Shown here: positions 7,939 through 16,301 of the stretch, one piece after another | Layout of the letters: the number at the start of each line of letters is the position of its first letter | Position numbering within the stretch: position 1 is the stretch's first letter | NCBI GenBank assembly: GCA_964423405.1 | Contig: CAYREY010000011.1 | Coordinates: 1 to 64,000, forward strand | DNA from: Bog-950 sp964423405 | GTDB lineage: Bacteria > Bacteroidota > Bacteroidia > Chitinophagales > LD1 | Length of the DNA: 64,000 nt | Direction of reading: 5' to 3' | Program-made: the position numbers and the translations under genes | Notes under the pieces: generated by a model | The model's database searches: none | What the model saw: the letters and a program-made list of their open reading frames with translations, nothing else | What the model was told of the DNA's origin: nothing

Positions 7939-9765
7939 CTACTGCGGTATAGTTACATGAAACACAGTGCCGCCGGGTTTATTCTTCTCTACCCATATTT
8001 TGCCCCGGTGGCGGGTTACAATTTTTTTGCTGAGTGTTAGCCCCAGGCCGGTGCCACTGTACTTTTCGCGCGGGTGCAGGCGCTGAAACAGTTCAAAAAC
8101 CTTTTTATGGTATTCATCGGGTATGCCTATGCCGTTATCGGCAAACGATAGGTGCACCTGCTTTTTGTTTTTGCGGGCACTTATTTTTACAAGCGGGTCT
8201 TTGCTCTCGTTATATTTTACGGCATTTACTATCAGGTTCTGAAACAACTGAAACATCTGCATCCGGTCGGCAATAATTACCGGTAGCTTACCGGTTTTTA
8301 CAGTGGCATTTCTCTCGTTCAGCCATACCGAAATGCTTTCTACCACAGCCGCGCAGGTGTTGTTCAGTTCAACTTCGGTAAGCGGCGTTTCCGAAAAATC
8401 TATTTTAGAAAGGCTGAGCATATCTTTTACCAGCCCATCCAGCCGGTGGGTAGCGCCGGTAATAAAGTTAAGGTATTCAATGGTGGTAGGGTCGGCGTTT
8501 TTCTTCAGGTGCCGCTCCAGCAGGTTCACAAAACTGCTGATAGTACGCAGCGGTTCTTTCAAATCGTGCGAGGCAACATGTGCAAACTGTTTCAGTTCGT
8601 TATTCGACATCTCGAACCTATGAATATAACTGGCCAGTTCAAAGTTACGCAACCGGTCTATCACTGCATTTTTTTCGGCCAGTTCTACATCATATCGTAC
8701 TATAGTGTCGTTGTATGCTTTCTCCATTTCGTGCCGGTGCAAATCTTCGCGCAGGCCGGCGTATTCGGTTTGGCAGGCAAGGGCCTTTTCGTACTGTTCC
8801 ATACGTTCGTAGCATTTGCTCATGGCGCTTAACAGCGTTGCCAGCTCTATCTTGCTTTTAGTGTTACGCAGTATTTTTTCGGCATGTTTCAGGTTGGTAA
8901 GTGCTTCCTTATACCGTTTCTTATCGCTAAGTGCATTGCCTATGTTAATGTACGATATGGCAATGGATACCGGGTTACGTCCCTTTTTGCGCAAATCGAG
9001 GCTGCGGTGCAGGTAGCTTAATCCTTCTTCAAATTTACCCTGCTGTATTTTAAGCGTGCCTATATTGTTGCAGGTAAGGTATATGCCCTCGGTATCGTTT
9101 ATCTGTTCAAACTTCTCCAGGGCTGCTTTCATTCGGGCCAGCGCCTGTTTATAGTCTTTCTGGTAGAAATAGTAAACAGCCATACCATCATAGCAGCGCG
9201 CTACACCGTTGCTGTAGTTTATTTCTTCATAAAATGCAACTGCTTTTTCCAGATTCTCCTTACGCAGGTGTATGTTCTCAGGGCGCCGGTTAAGTATAGC
9301 CAGGTTGTAGTACAGGTCGGCAATGTCTTTTAATTCTTCGTTGCTTTTGCCCGGATTAGCCAGTAATAAATCAAGCGCATTTTTGTAGCTCTCCTGCGAT
9401 TTTTGTAGTTCGGTAAGGTAATAATAGTTTACCCCCATGGTTTTAAATATCTCCGAGAGGTCACGTTGCTTTTCGAAAGTGTTTTTGAAGTAAAGAGCCT
9501 TCTCGCAGTGGTTTAGCGAGGTGGTATAGTCATTACGCAACCGGCAGAAATAAACAGCCAGTTGCAAATGTGCTTTTGCAATCATGGCTTTATCATCGGT
9601 TTTTATAGCCAGTTGCAGGGCTTTGCGGGCGTAGGTAAACGCCTGTTTGTTGCGCTCGCGGTTGTGGTGTTCGCTCAGTTGTAATAACGCACGCACTGCG
9701 CTGCCGGTATTGCCGGTACGTACGGTTTTTCGTAGTTGTTCAAGTTTATTATCGGCAGTGTCCAT
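7939..9765 (-). CDS. Cytosolic TPR histidine kinase
   Basis: About 608 aa if started at the ATG at 9765. An in-frame ATG at 9855 would add 30 residues of unlikely composition. Residues ~15-340 are at least seven TPR units, including a run of AxxYYxLxxxxxALxxxxxAL patterns. A short coiled coil follows (~345-385). Next is a HisKA dimerisation domain with the phospho-acceptor in FAHVASHDLKEPLRT (His ~400), then an HATPase domain with N box NLIVNAVKYN, G1 DNGIGIP, F box FELFQRLH and G2 GTGLGL. There is no signal peptide or membrane span, so the signal is sensed in the cytosol, presumably through the TPRs. No response regulator is adjacent, so it is an orphan kinase. Confidence 0.92.
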   Translation of the reverse strand: MDTADNKLEQLRKTVRTGNTGSAVRALLQLSEHHNRERNKQAFTYARKALQLAIKTDDKAMIAKAHLQLAVYFCRLRNDYTTSLNHCEKALYFKNTFEKQRDLSEIFKTMGVNYYYLTELQKSQESYKNALDLLLANPGKSNEELKDIADLYYNLAILNRRPENIHLRKENLEKAVAFYEEINYSNGVARCYDGMAVYYFYQKDYKQALARMKAALEKFEQINDTEGIYLTCNNIGTLKIQQGKFEEGLSYLHRSLDLRKKGRNPVSIAISYINIGNALSDKKRYKEALTNLKHAEKILRNTKSKIELATLLSAMSKCYERMEQYEKALACQTEYAGLREDLHRHEMEKAYNDTIVRYDVELAEKNAVIDRLRNFELASYIHRFEMSNNELKQFAHVASHDLKEPLRTISSFVNLLERHLKKNADPTTIEYLNFITGATHRLDGLVKDMLSLSKIDFSETPLTEVELNNTCAAVVESISVWLNERNATVKTGKLPVIIADRMQMFQLFQNLIVNAVKYNESKDPLVKISARKNKKQVHLSFADNGIGIPDEYHKKVFELFQRLHPREKYSGTGLGLTLSKKIVTRHRGKIWVEKNKPGGTVFHVTIPQ

Positions 9766-9937
9766 TATAAACAATAAATATACGCAGCTTTTAGCATAAA
9801 CCGGTAACACACCGGCTTTTTTGTAACCGGTGCCGGTTCTCATTATACATAGCATAATGTATTAACAAAAATCTGTTACAACTTATAACTACCTGCCGGC
9901 TTCTATGGTTTATGACTTAGTGTATCAATAAAAAAAA

Positions 9938-9960
9938 GGCCGGTTAAACCGGCCTTTTTT
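9938..9960 (-). terminator. Intrinsic terminator of the TSP3-OmpA gene
   Basis: A perfect inverted repeat GGCCGGTT / AACCGGCC flanked by an A-run on the left and a T-run on the right, so it can work in both directions. It lies just after the stop codon of the OmpA-type gene. Confidence 0.85.
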
Positions 9961-9977
9961 ATTGATTGTTTTTTTGA

Positions 9978-12392
9978 TTAATGGAACGTAATCGTCATTT
10001 CTACCCGTCTGTTTTTCTGGCGGCCCTGTGGTGTGTCGTTGGTGGCTATTGGCTTTGTTTCGCCGTAGCCGTAAGCATCCAGGTAAGTGGTGTTTACACC
10101 TTTATTGGCCAGGTATTTTTTCACAGCATCGGCTCGTTTTTGCGATAGTATCATATTCTTCTCATCGCTGCCTACATTGTCGGTATGGCCTTCTATTTTT
10201 AAGCCATAGCTAGGTTTTTTAACCAGCAATGCAGCCAGTGAGTTAAGCGATGGATAAGAACTGGTCCGTATCACATCTTTTCCGGTTTCAAATTCCAGAT
10301 TTTCGAAAGCATATTTAATAGTTTCCAGTTCCTTCTTTTCCAGCTTAGGGCAGCCTTTGTTTTCAGGTAGTCCGGCTATGGTAGGGCAGGCATCGTCTTT
10401 GTCAAAGACCCCATCGCTGTCTTTGTCGGCCCATGGGCAACCCATGTTTTCTTTATCACCTTTGGTTTGTATGCACTTGTCTTCGTTATCATACACCCCA
10501 TCGCCATCAGTGTCGGGGCAGCCAAAGTGGTCTTTATCGCCGGGTACATCGGGGCATAAATCGGTTTTATCAGGGGTTCCATCTTTATCGCGGTCAGGGC
10601 AGCCATTAAACTCAGGTACACCCGGCGTATCGGGGCACTCGTCCAGCTTATCGGCTATGCGGTCGCTGTCACGGTCGGGGCAACCGTAAAACTCGGCCAG
10701 TCCTTTTTCGGTTACGCACGAGTCGCGCATATCTATCACACCATCACCATCGGTGTCCGGGCAACCTTTGTACTCGGCAGGGCCGGGGTTGTCAGGGCAT
10801 TGGTCTTCGGTATCTGTAATGCCGTCGCCGTCACGGTCGGGGCAACCTTGCGAGGCACAGGTGCCTTTTTCTTTTTTGCACAGGTCTTTTTTGTTGCTTA
10901 CACCGTCTTTGTCGCGGTCGCGTTTTTTCTGGTATGGTATAGTTACTTTAAGTGCAACGTGCACATCGGCGTTGTACACAAATTTTTTGGCAAACAGCCC
11001 CAGTAAATCCTGTGTACCAACAGTTAGCGGCCCCATGCGCAGGGTTGTTCCCAAGCTGAAATTGCCCAGCGCATCATAGGTCATAGGTATGTAGGCGCCA
11101 AACCAGGCATGGTCGTATTTAGGGGTAAGGGTTACAGATGAGGTATGATGCACCATGTTGCGGTTAGGCGCCATGTTAGGCGATATTACGCCCGACAGGT
11201 TAACCCCGAAACCATAGGCTATGTTATAGTCCAGAAACAGGTTAATACGGGTGGGCAACCACATGGTAAAGGTTTTCTTATTATCTTCTTTAAAAATAAA
11301 CCGGGCCTTTATGGTGTCGTCTATACTTTGCAGCCCATCCGGAAATTTAGCATCGCTAACTTTCCAGTTTTCAATATCGGCAGTAAAGTTGCCGCTGTAT
11401 TGGCCACGTTTGTAACGGATACCACCCAGGTCAATCACACTAAAGCCGGCAGCAAGGGTATAGCGGTTCTGGTCAAAGCGCCATTCATCTTTGCAGTCCA
11501 TTTGATATTTGTACTTGTCTTTATTAGGGCGCCATTCATATATCGCACCAAAGTCAACACCTACTGAAGGTGGCGCGTTAGAAAAGTTGAATAAATTTTT
11601 GGCATAGTCAGGTATGTTTTCGGCAGCGTAGCCTTTGGATGTTACCAGCCCCTCTGAGTAGGCATACTGCGCCTCGGCTTTGAAAATAGATATCGAATCA
11701 AAATTCTCCCAACGGTAATTCAGGTCTTTTACATAAGCATACCCACCGGCAAGGCCCTGTAACAGTTTTAGTGTACCACCTACTTTTACCATGTGCTCGC
11801 CTTTATCGTAGGCTACACGCGAGTAGGTGAAACCATAATCTATCCAGGCATTGGTACGGGTATTAATATTAGCGTTGGTAAGGCCTTTACCCAAAAAGCC
11901 GAGTGCATCTTGTGCTTTATTACCTACACCCAGATAAGCTATCCGGGCAAAAGTCTGATCCACCTTGTCCAGATTAAAAACGTAGTTAAAGTTATACGAA
12001 AACGCAAAGGCATTTTTATTCTTGTTTTCGCCTTTGCCCCAGCTACACATAAACGATAGCGGGCCTTGTATCTGCATACCTACATACGCAGCTTTATTGC
12101 GGCCGTTCAGGCGTTCTTTTAAATAGGTGTCCTGAAAGTTTACGCCAGATTGTACATACCCTTTTTTCAAAAATGTATTTCTATCAACCCCAACGTAGTT
12201 GTTGCCAACGTTTACACCTGCGCTAAACAGATTTACATCTGCAATAAAACGGCTATCGGCAATAGCCGGGTTCCAGTTAACATTGGTTACCCCACCATAA
12301 GGGCTGCTGCGTAGCCCGGTAAAAAACTGAGCCTTTACAAGCCCCGTAAATAAAATAAGTATGGCTGGTATTAATAGTAAACGCTTATTCAT
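9978..12392 (-). CDS. OmpA-family outer-membrane protein with DUF5723 and TSP3 repeats
   Basis: An 804-aa exported protein. The signal peptide is residues 1-22 (ends KAQ). Residues ~25-500 match the DUF5723 type, a beta-rich outer-membrane module. Residues ~503-690 are seven or more thrombospondin type-3-like calcium-binding repeats of the form DxDxDGxxDxxDxCP. The C-terminal OmpA/MotB domain binds peptidoglycan and is canonical: GHTDNVG with Asp738, and LSQKRADAV with Arg753. The protein probably tethers the outer membrane to the cell wall. It has its own promoter (TATATTTG on the minus strand) and terminator, so it is monocistronic. Confidence 0.93.
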   Translation of the reverse strand: MNKRLLLIPAILILFTGLVKAQFFTGLRSSPYGGVTNVNWNPAIADSRFIADVNLFSAGVNVGNNYVGVDRNTFLKKGYVQSGVNFQDTYLKERLNGRNKAAYVGMQIQGPLSFMCSWGKGENKNKNAFAFSYNFNYVFNLDKVDQTFARIAYLGVGNKAQDALGFLGKGLTNANINTRTNAWIDYGFTYSRVAYDKGEHMVKVGGTLKLLQGLAGGYAYVKDLNYRWENFDSISIFKAEAQYAYSEGLVTSKGYAAENIPDYAKNLFNFSNAPPSVGVDFGAIYEWRPNKDKYKYQMDCKDEWRFDQNRYTLAAGFSVIDLGGIRYKRGQYSGNFTADIENWKVSDAKFPDGLQSIDDTIKARFIFKEDNKKTFTMWLPTRINLFLDYNIAYGFGVNLSGVISPNMAPNRNMVHHTSSVTLTPKYDHAWFGAYIPMTYDALGNFSLGTTLRMGPLTVGTQDLLGLFAKKFVYNADVHVALKVTIPYQKKRDRDKDGVSNKKDLCKKEKGTCASQGCPDRDGDGITDTEDQCPDNPGPAEYKGCPDTDGDGVIDMRDSCVTEKGLAEFYGCPDRDSDRIADKLDECPDTPGVPEFNGCPDRDKDGTPDKTDLCPDVPGDKDHFGCPDTDGDGVYDNEDKCIQTKGDKENMGCPWADKDSDGVFDKDDACPTIAGLPENKGCPKLEKKELETIKYAFENLEFETGKDVIRTSSYPSLNSLAALLVKKPSYGLKIEGHTDNVGSDEKNMILSQKRADAVKKYLANKGVNTTYLDAYGYGETKPIATNDTPQGRQKNRRVEMTITFH

Positions 12393-12413
12393 ATACTACC
12401 GGTTTGGTTAGTG

Positions 12414-12421
12414 CAAATATA
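12414..12421 (-). promoter_or_regulatory. -7 promoter box of the TSP3-OmpA gene
   Basis: Reads TATATTTG on the minus strand, 22 nt before the ATG. No good -33 TTTG at canonical spacing; the upstream region is A/T-rich. Confidence 0.45.
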
Positions 12422-12475
12422 GCAAGCGCAGGTGTGGTGGTTAATAAAAATACTATCATATTACTACCGGTAGTT

Positions 12476-12483
12476 TATTTTTG
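12476..12483 (+). promoter_or_regulatory. -7 promoter box in front of the atp cluster
   Basis: TATTTTTG, matching TAnnTTTG, 19 nt before the ATG at 12503. It is followed at 13038 by a second box directly in front of atpB. Confidence 0.4.
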
Positions 12484-12502
12484 TCCTGTATAATTATCAG
12501 TC

Positions 12503-12895
12503 ATGAAAGGTTCTGCTAAGTTTTTAATAACTATACTACTGGTTACTGTTTTGTGTGCTGCTGGTCAAATGCTTTGGAACACACAGGCGGCACCGGCGCT
12601 ACAGTTTCCTGCCGGGTATTTTCTGCTGGGCTTTTTTTCGGTAACCGTTACACTTATTCATCTTTTTTTAATGAGTGCGGCAAAAGGCGATGGGCAGGCA
12701 TTTGTAAGAAGGTACCTGGCCAGCACGGTTATAAAGTTTATGTTTTACATACTGATGCTGGTTTTTGTACTGCTGCTATCTAAATTTGATAAGCGGGTGC
12801 TTATTATGCATTTTCTGTTCTATTATGTGGTATTTACTGTGTTGGAGGTTGGTTTTTTGTACACCGAACTCGAGAAAAGTAAACGGCAATCCTAA
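12503..12895 (+). CDS. Small four-helix membrane protein, AtpI-like
   Basis: A 130-aa protein with four hydrophobic helices (about residues 7-25, 38-58, 72-92, 98-118) and a basic C-terminal tail. Its size, topology and position immediately upstream of the F-type ATP synthase a-subunit gene fit UncI/AtpI, an assembly factor for the c-ring. Sequence motifs of AtpI are weak, so the call rests mainly on context. It is separated from atpB by about 170 bp that hold another promoter box. Confidence 0.65.
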   Translation: MKGSAKFLITILLVTVLCAAGQMLWNTQAAPALQFPAGYFLLGFFSVTVTLIHLFLMSAAKGDGQAFVRRYLASTVIKFMFYILMLVFVLLLSKFDKRVLIMHFLFYYVVFTVLEVGFLYTELEKSKRQS

Positions 12896-13037
12896 ACCTG
12901 CAATTTCTAGTTCATAATATACATTGAATTGCCCTGTATATCAGCAACTTAGTGTATTGTGTGCCGCTAAGCACTGTTTTACCCTGTTTTATCCCCATTT
13001 TTTACTGTTTCTCATTTCTACAATTGCCATATTCTTT

Positions 13038-13045
13038 TATGTTTG
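13038..13045 (+). promoter_or_regulatory. -7 promoter box of atpB
   Basis: TATGTTTG, an exact TAnnTTTG match, 22 nt before the ATG at 13068. It lies inside the coding frame that would result from the earlier ATG at 12924, supporting the later start. Confidence 0.5.
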
Positions 13046-13067
13046 CACCGCTTTTTCAAAAACGGTC

Positions 13068-14246
13068 ATGAACAATACCCTTAAAACATACCTGAAACAT
13101 ATATCCACAGCGGTTTTCGCCGCTTTTTTGGTTACTTTTTCAGCTGGTGCTTTTGCCCAGGAACACGGTGAGCATACACCTGCTGCTACCCATACTGAAC
13201 AAACCGGTAATGCCGGCGAAACTGAAAAAGGTGAAGAACTTAACATTGGTAAGCTTATTTTCGACCACATTCTCGATTCGCACGACTGGCATATTGCCGG
13301 AAGCCACCATCACCCCATTTACATTCCACTGCCTGTTATATTATATACCGACAAGGGGCTGGATGTGTTTATGTCAAGCCGCTTTTACAGCGAAGGCCAT
13401 ATTGCCATGGGCGAGCATTATGCCTATAAAATAAATGAAGAAACCGGCAAAGTACAGATAGTAGAGCCTACCGGCGAACATGAGGTAACTGTAAACGAAG
13501 CTGCTACCGCCAAACTTTGGGATATATCTATTACCAAAAATGCGTTTGCCATTCTGTTCAGCGTGGTGCTTATCATTTTTGTTTTTCTGCCAATTGCAAA
13601 AAAGTACCAGAAAAACCCCAATCGCGCCCCATCGGGTATGCAATCGTTACTGGAGCCTATTATCCTGTTTATTATTAACGATATTGCTATACCTAACATT
13701 GGTAAAAAGAAATACGAAAAATTCCTGCCGTTCCTGTTGACAGTGTTTTTCTTTCTGCTTACCAATAACCTGTTGGGCCTTATCCCATTTTTTCCGGGTG
13801 GCGCTAACGTTACCGGTAACATAGCTATTCCGTTAACATTGGCGGGTATAGTTTTAGTCATTATCATTCTATCATCTAACAAGCATTTCTGGACACACAT
13901 GCTGGCCATGCCGGGTGTACCTAAGCCTGTACTTCTTATTCTTACACCTATCGAAATATTGGGCTTTGTTATCCGTCCGTTCGTATTAATGATGCGTTTG
14001 TTCGCTAACATTACTGCAGGCCACATTGTAATCCTGTCGTTTGTGTCGTTGATTTTTGTATTCGGTTCAATGAATGCGGGTGCCGGTTATGGCGCTTCTA
14101 TCTTCTCTATGCTGCTGGTTATTTTTATGTCGTTACTGGAGTTGCTGGTTGCTTTCCTACAGGCGTATGTATTTACTCTGCTATCAGCTATTTACTTTGG
14201 CTCGGCTGTAGAAGAGGGGCATCACCACGAAGAGGCACATCATTAA
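13068..14246 (+). CDS. atpB: ATP synthase F0 subunit a
   Basis: The proton-channel subunit of F-type ATP synthase, about 392 aa. I chose the ATG at 13068 because it gives a clean signal-peptide-like start (MNNTLKTYLKHI, ending AGAFAQ) and follows a promoter box by 22 nt. The ATG at 12924 would add 48 unlikely residues. A long N-terminal periplasmic domain (~residues 30-140) precedes the five to six membrane helices, as in other Bacteroidota. The essential stator Arg is in MRLFANITAGH. The C-terminus is His/Glu-rich (EEGHHHEEAHH). It is first of the atpB-E-F-H group; atpE follows 43 nt later. Confidence 0.95.
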   Translation: MNNTLKTYLKHISTAVFAAFLVTFSAGAFAQEHGEHTPAATHTEQTGNAGETEKGEELNIGKLIFDHILDSHDWHIAGSHHHPIYIPLPVILYTDKGLDVFMSSRFYSEGHIAMGEHYAYKINEETGKVQIVEPTGEHEVTVNEAATAKLWDISITKNAFAILFSVVLIIFVFLPIAKKYQKNPNRAPSGMQSLLEPIILFIINDIAIPNIGKKKYEKFLPFLLTVFFFLLTNNLLGLIPFFPGGANVTGNIAIPLTLAGIVLVIIILSSNKHFWTHMLAMPGVPKPVLLILTPIEILGFVIRPFVLMMRLFANITAGHIVILSFVSLIFVFGSMNAGAGYGASIFSMLLVIFMSLLELLVAFLQAYVFTLLSAIYFGSAVEEGHHHEEAHH

Positions 14247-14289
14247 ACATATTTATAAACGCTTTTTTTCATTTTTTAAACCATTTTTT

Positions 14290-14532
14290 ATGCTTAACAC
14301 AGTATTATTAGCCGAACTAGGTAGTGGTGTAGCTGCAGTAGGTGCAGGTCTTGCCGCTATGGGTGCCGGTGTTGGTATCGGTCAAATTGGTAAAGCTGCT
14401 CTTGAGTCTATCGCTCGTCAGCCAGAAGCCGTTAACGATATCCGCGCCAACATGATCCTGACTGCGGCCCTTGTAGAAGGTGCTGCTATCGTGGCTATCC
14501 TGGTAGGTATGCTGGTACTATTCATTAAGTAA
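14290..14532 (+). CDS. atpE: ATP synthase F0 subunit c
   Basis: An 80-aa hairpin of two membrane helices, the rotor ring subunit. The polar loop is ARQPEA. The ion-binding carboxylate is Glu63 in ALVEGAA. The residues after it are Gly-Ala rather than the Ser/Thr typical of sodium-binding rings, which suggests proton coupling (inference from family rules). A hairpin with a T-run follows the stop codon by about 20 nt, inside the operon. Confidence 0.96.
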   Translation: MLNTVLLAELGSGVAAVGAGLAAMGAGVGIGQIGKAALESIARQPEAVNDIRANMILTAALVEGAAIVAILVGMLVLFIK

Positions 14533-14552
14533 TAGTATCGCTAAAAGCTAAT

Positions 14553-14592
14553 TCAGGCAGCGAAAGCGGTTGGCATAGCTGCCTGATTTTTG
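14553..14592 (+). terminator. Hairpin with T-run between atpE and atpF (attenuator candidate)
   Basis: A perfect 9-bp stem TCAGGCAGC / GCTGCCTGA with a 16-nt loop and TTTTTG after it. Lying between two genes of the same complex, it more likely reduces transcription of downstream genes than ends the unit. Confidence 0.7.
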
Positions 14593-14618
14593 TAAAAGAA
14601 ATTAAATCAATATAAAAC

Positions 14619-15113
14619 ATGAGACTGTTAACCCCGGAATTCGGATTGATATTTTGGATGGTAGTTGGCTTCGGCATCCTGTTCTTCATTTTGAGCAAGT
14701 TTGCATGGAAACCAATTTTAGCCGGTATTAAAGAGCGTGAAAACTCTATCGAAGAATCGCTTCGTCAGGCTGAAAAAGCCCGTGCCGAAATGAGCCAGCT
14801 GGTTGCCAAAAACGAAGAACTACTGAACCTGGCTAAAGAAGAGCGTAATAAAATATTGCATGAAGCCCGCGAAGCGGCCGATCGCCTGAAAAACGAAATC
14901 GTAACTAAAGCTCAAAAAGAAGCCGAAGAGAAAATTCAGGCTGCTTTCCGCGAAATAGAAATACAGAAGAAAGCCGCTATAGTAGAGGTTAAAAATACTG
15001 TAGGTAACATGGCGCTTGAAATTGCCGAGAAAGTTATTCGTAAAGAACTGAAAAGCAATACCGAGCACGTAGAGTACGTAAACAAGTTAGCCAAAGAATC
15101 GAACCTGAACTAA
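14619..15113 (+). CDS. atpF: ATP synthase F0 subunit b
   Basis: A 164-aa peripheral-stalk subunit: one N-terminal membrane helix (~residues 8-28, FGLIFWMVVGFGILFFIL) followed by a long charged helix that forms a dimeric coiled coil (~35-145). The length is normal. The gene is separated from atpH by a single nucleotide, indicating translational coupling. Confidence 0.96.
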   Translation: MRLLTPEFGLIFWMVVGFGILFFILSKFAWKPILAGIKERENSIEESLRQAEKARAEMSQLVAKNEELLNLAKEERNKILHEAREAADRLKNEIVTKAQKEAEEKIQAAFREIEIQKKAAIVEVKNTVGNMALEIAEKVIRKELKSNTEHVEYVNKLAKESNLN

Positions 15114-15114
15114 G

Positions 15115-15678
15115 ATGAGCTCACACAGAATAGCATCGAGATATGCCAAATCGCTTATTCAACTAGCCGAAGAAAAGGGCCAGCTGAACGAAGTGTTTGC
15201 CGATATCAAAAGCCTTGATACCACTTTTGAAAGCAGCCGCGATTTAAAGCTGATGTTCAAAAGCCCTATTATCCCTTCTGATAAAAAGCTGAACATAGTT
15301 AAGCGCTTGTTTGAAGGTAAAATCAGCGATTTGTTGTACCGCTTTTTAGTGCTGATGATAAAGAAAGGCCGCGAAGTACATTTTCACGACATGGTGGTAA
15401 GCTTTATTGAGCAGTACAATGTGTTGCGTAATATTACTCCGGTAACTATTACTTCTGCAGTAAAGCTGGATGCCGGGTTGGTACAAACCATGCTTACCTC
15501 GCTTAAAACTAAAGAGCAATTGGGAGACATACAATTGAAGGAAGTGGTTGATGAGAGCATTATAGGTGGCTTTATACTACAATACGGCGACAAAATGATA
15601 GACAGCAGTGTTGTGCGTAAGCTTAACGGCTACCGCGGCATAGTAGATGACGATTCATACATCAAAAAATACAGCTAA
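15115..15678 (+). CDS. atpH: ATP synthase F1 subunit delta
   Basis: A 187-aa stator protein (OSCP) joining the b-stalk to the F1 head. The N-terminal helical bundle starts RIASRYAKSLIQLAEEKG; the C-terminal segment carries the family motif VDESIIGGFILQYGDKMID. The usual next genes atpA and atpG are not here: the transcript runs into two hairpins and a convergent DinB gene, and atpG lies 14 kb downstream. Confidence 0.95.
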   Translation: MSSHRIASRYAKSLIQLAEEKGQLNEVFADIKSLDTTFESSRDLKLMFKSPIIPSDKKLNIVKRLFEGKISDLLYRFLVLMIKKGREVHFHDMVVSFIEQYNVLRNITPVTITSAVKLDAGLVQTMLTSLKTKEQLGDIQLKEVVDESIIGGFILQYGDKMIDSSVVRKLNGYRGIVDDDSYIKKYS

Positions 15679-15681
15679 TAC

Positions 15682-15732
15682 TACCCTTGTAAGGGTAAAA
15701 CACAAGCAGCCACTACTAAGTAGTGGCTGCTT
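15682..15732. terminator. Tandem hairpins after atpH
   Basis: First hairpin TACCCTT-GT-AAGGGTA (15682-15697), then a perfect 14-bp inverted repeat AAGCAGCCACTACT / AGTAGTGGCTGCTT around one A (15704-15732). No strong T-run follows, but the position between convergent genes fits a bidirectional termination region. Confidence 0.6.
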
Positions 15733-15759
15733 GCATTAGGTACCTGCCCTCAGGCTAAC

Positions 15760-16227
15760 CTATTGTTGTTTTAGCAGCGAAATCTGTCCGCTATGGTAAA
15801 TGTCGTGATGTACCAGCCCGTGCAGCATTACATACCAGTTAAATTTCTTGCCGGGTACTGTTTCATCCAGCCTATCGTCGGTAAATGGCTCCATGGCTGC
15901 TATAAGCGCTGTCTGGCTGTTTTGCAGGTCCGCAACGGCTTGCAACCAGTTTGCCTCGGTTGCTTCATAGTTTTTAACCCAATCGGTTTCGCTGTTCAAT
16001 TCTATGGTATAGGTATCGTTTCCTTTCAGGTATTCAGTTACAAATTTGCGCCAGCAGTAAAGGTGCATTACGTACTCGTATATATTGTGCTTAAAGCCGG
16101 CAGGTTTTGTAAAAGCCTGTTGCCAGCTTACGCCTTTCAATGTTTCCATCAGGTTATTGCCGTACCACATGGGGCCATCCCAGTTGCGGCTAAGTAGTTT
16201 TTTTATGCGGGCGGTTTCGGTAGTCAT
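15760..16227 (-). CDS. DinB-family four-helix protein
   Basis: A 155-aa DinB/YfiT-like protein. These form four-helix bundles binding a metal through three His; some are thiol-dependent transferases, most are uncharacterised. Candidate ligands here are His47 (FKHNIYEY) and the cluster HGLVHHDIYHSGQI near the C-terminus, the family's typical ending. No signal peptide. It is convergent with atpH and shares the intergenic hairpins. Confidence 0.85.
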   Translation of the reverse strand: MTTETARIKKLLSRNWDGPMWYGNNLMETLKGVSWQQAFTKPAGFKHNIYEYVMHLYCWRKFVTEYLKGNDTYTIELNSETDWVKNYEATEANWLQAVADLQNSQTALIAAMEPFTDDRLDETVPGKKFNWYVMLHGLVHHDIYHSGQISLLKQQ

Positions 16228-16289
16228 ATAGCACTAAAGTAAACAGAATATTTTTTTGCTTCTTAACTACCTGTTAGGTTATTTAGGGG

Positions 16290-16297
16290 TATGTTTG
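16290..16297 (+). promoter_or_regulatory. -7 promoter box four bases before serC
   Basis: TATGTTTG ends four nucleotides before the serC ATG, so transcription would begin at or next to the start codon (leaderless mRNA). No clear -33 element at the usual spacing. Confidence 0.4.
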
Positions 16298-16301
16298 CCC
16301 C

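Noticed and set aside
9799..9823. CCGGT-ACCGG hairpin followed by six T on the + strand
   Set aside because: No + strand gene ends nearby; it lies in the upstream region of the histidine kinase and has only five pairs.
12924..13067. N-terminal extension of atpB from an earlier ATG
   Set aside because: It would place a promoter box inside the gene and put 48 unlikely residues before a clear signal peptide.
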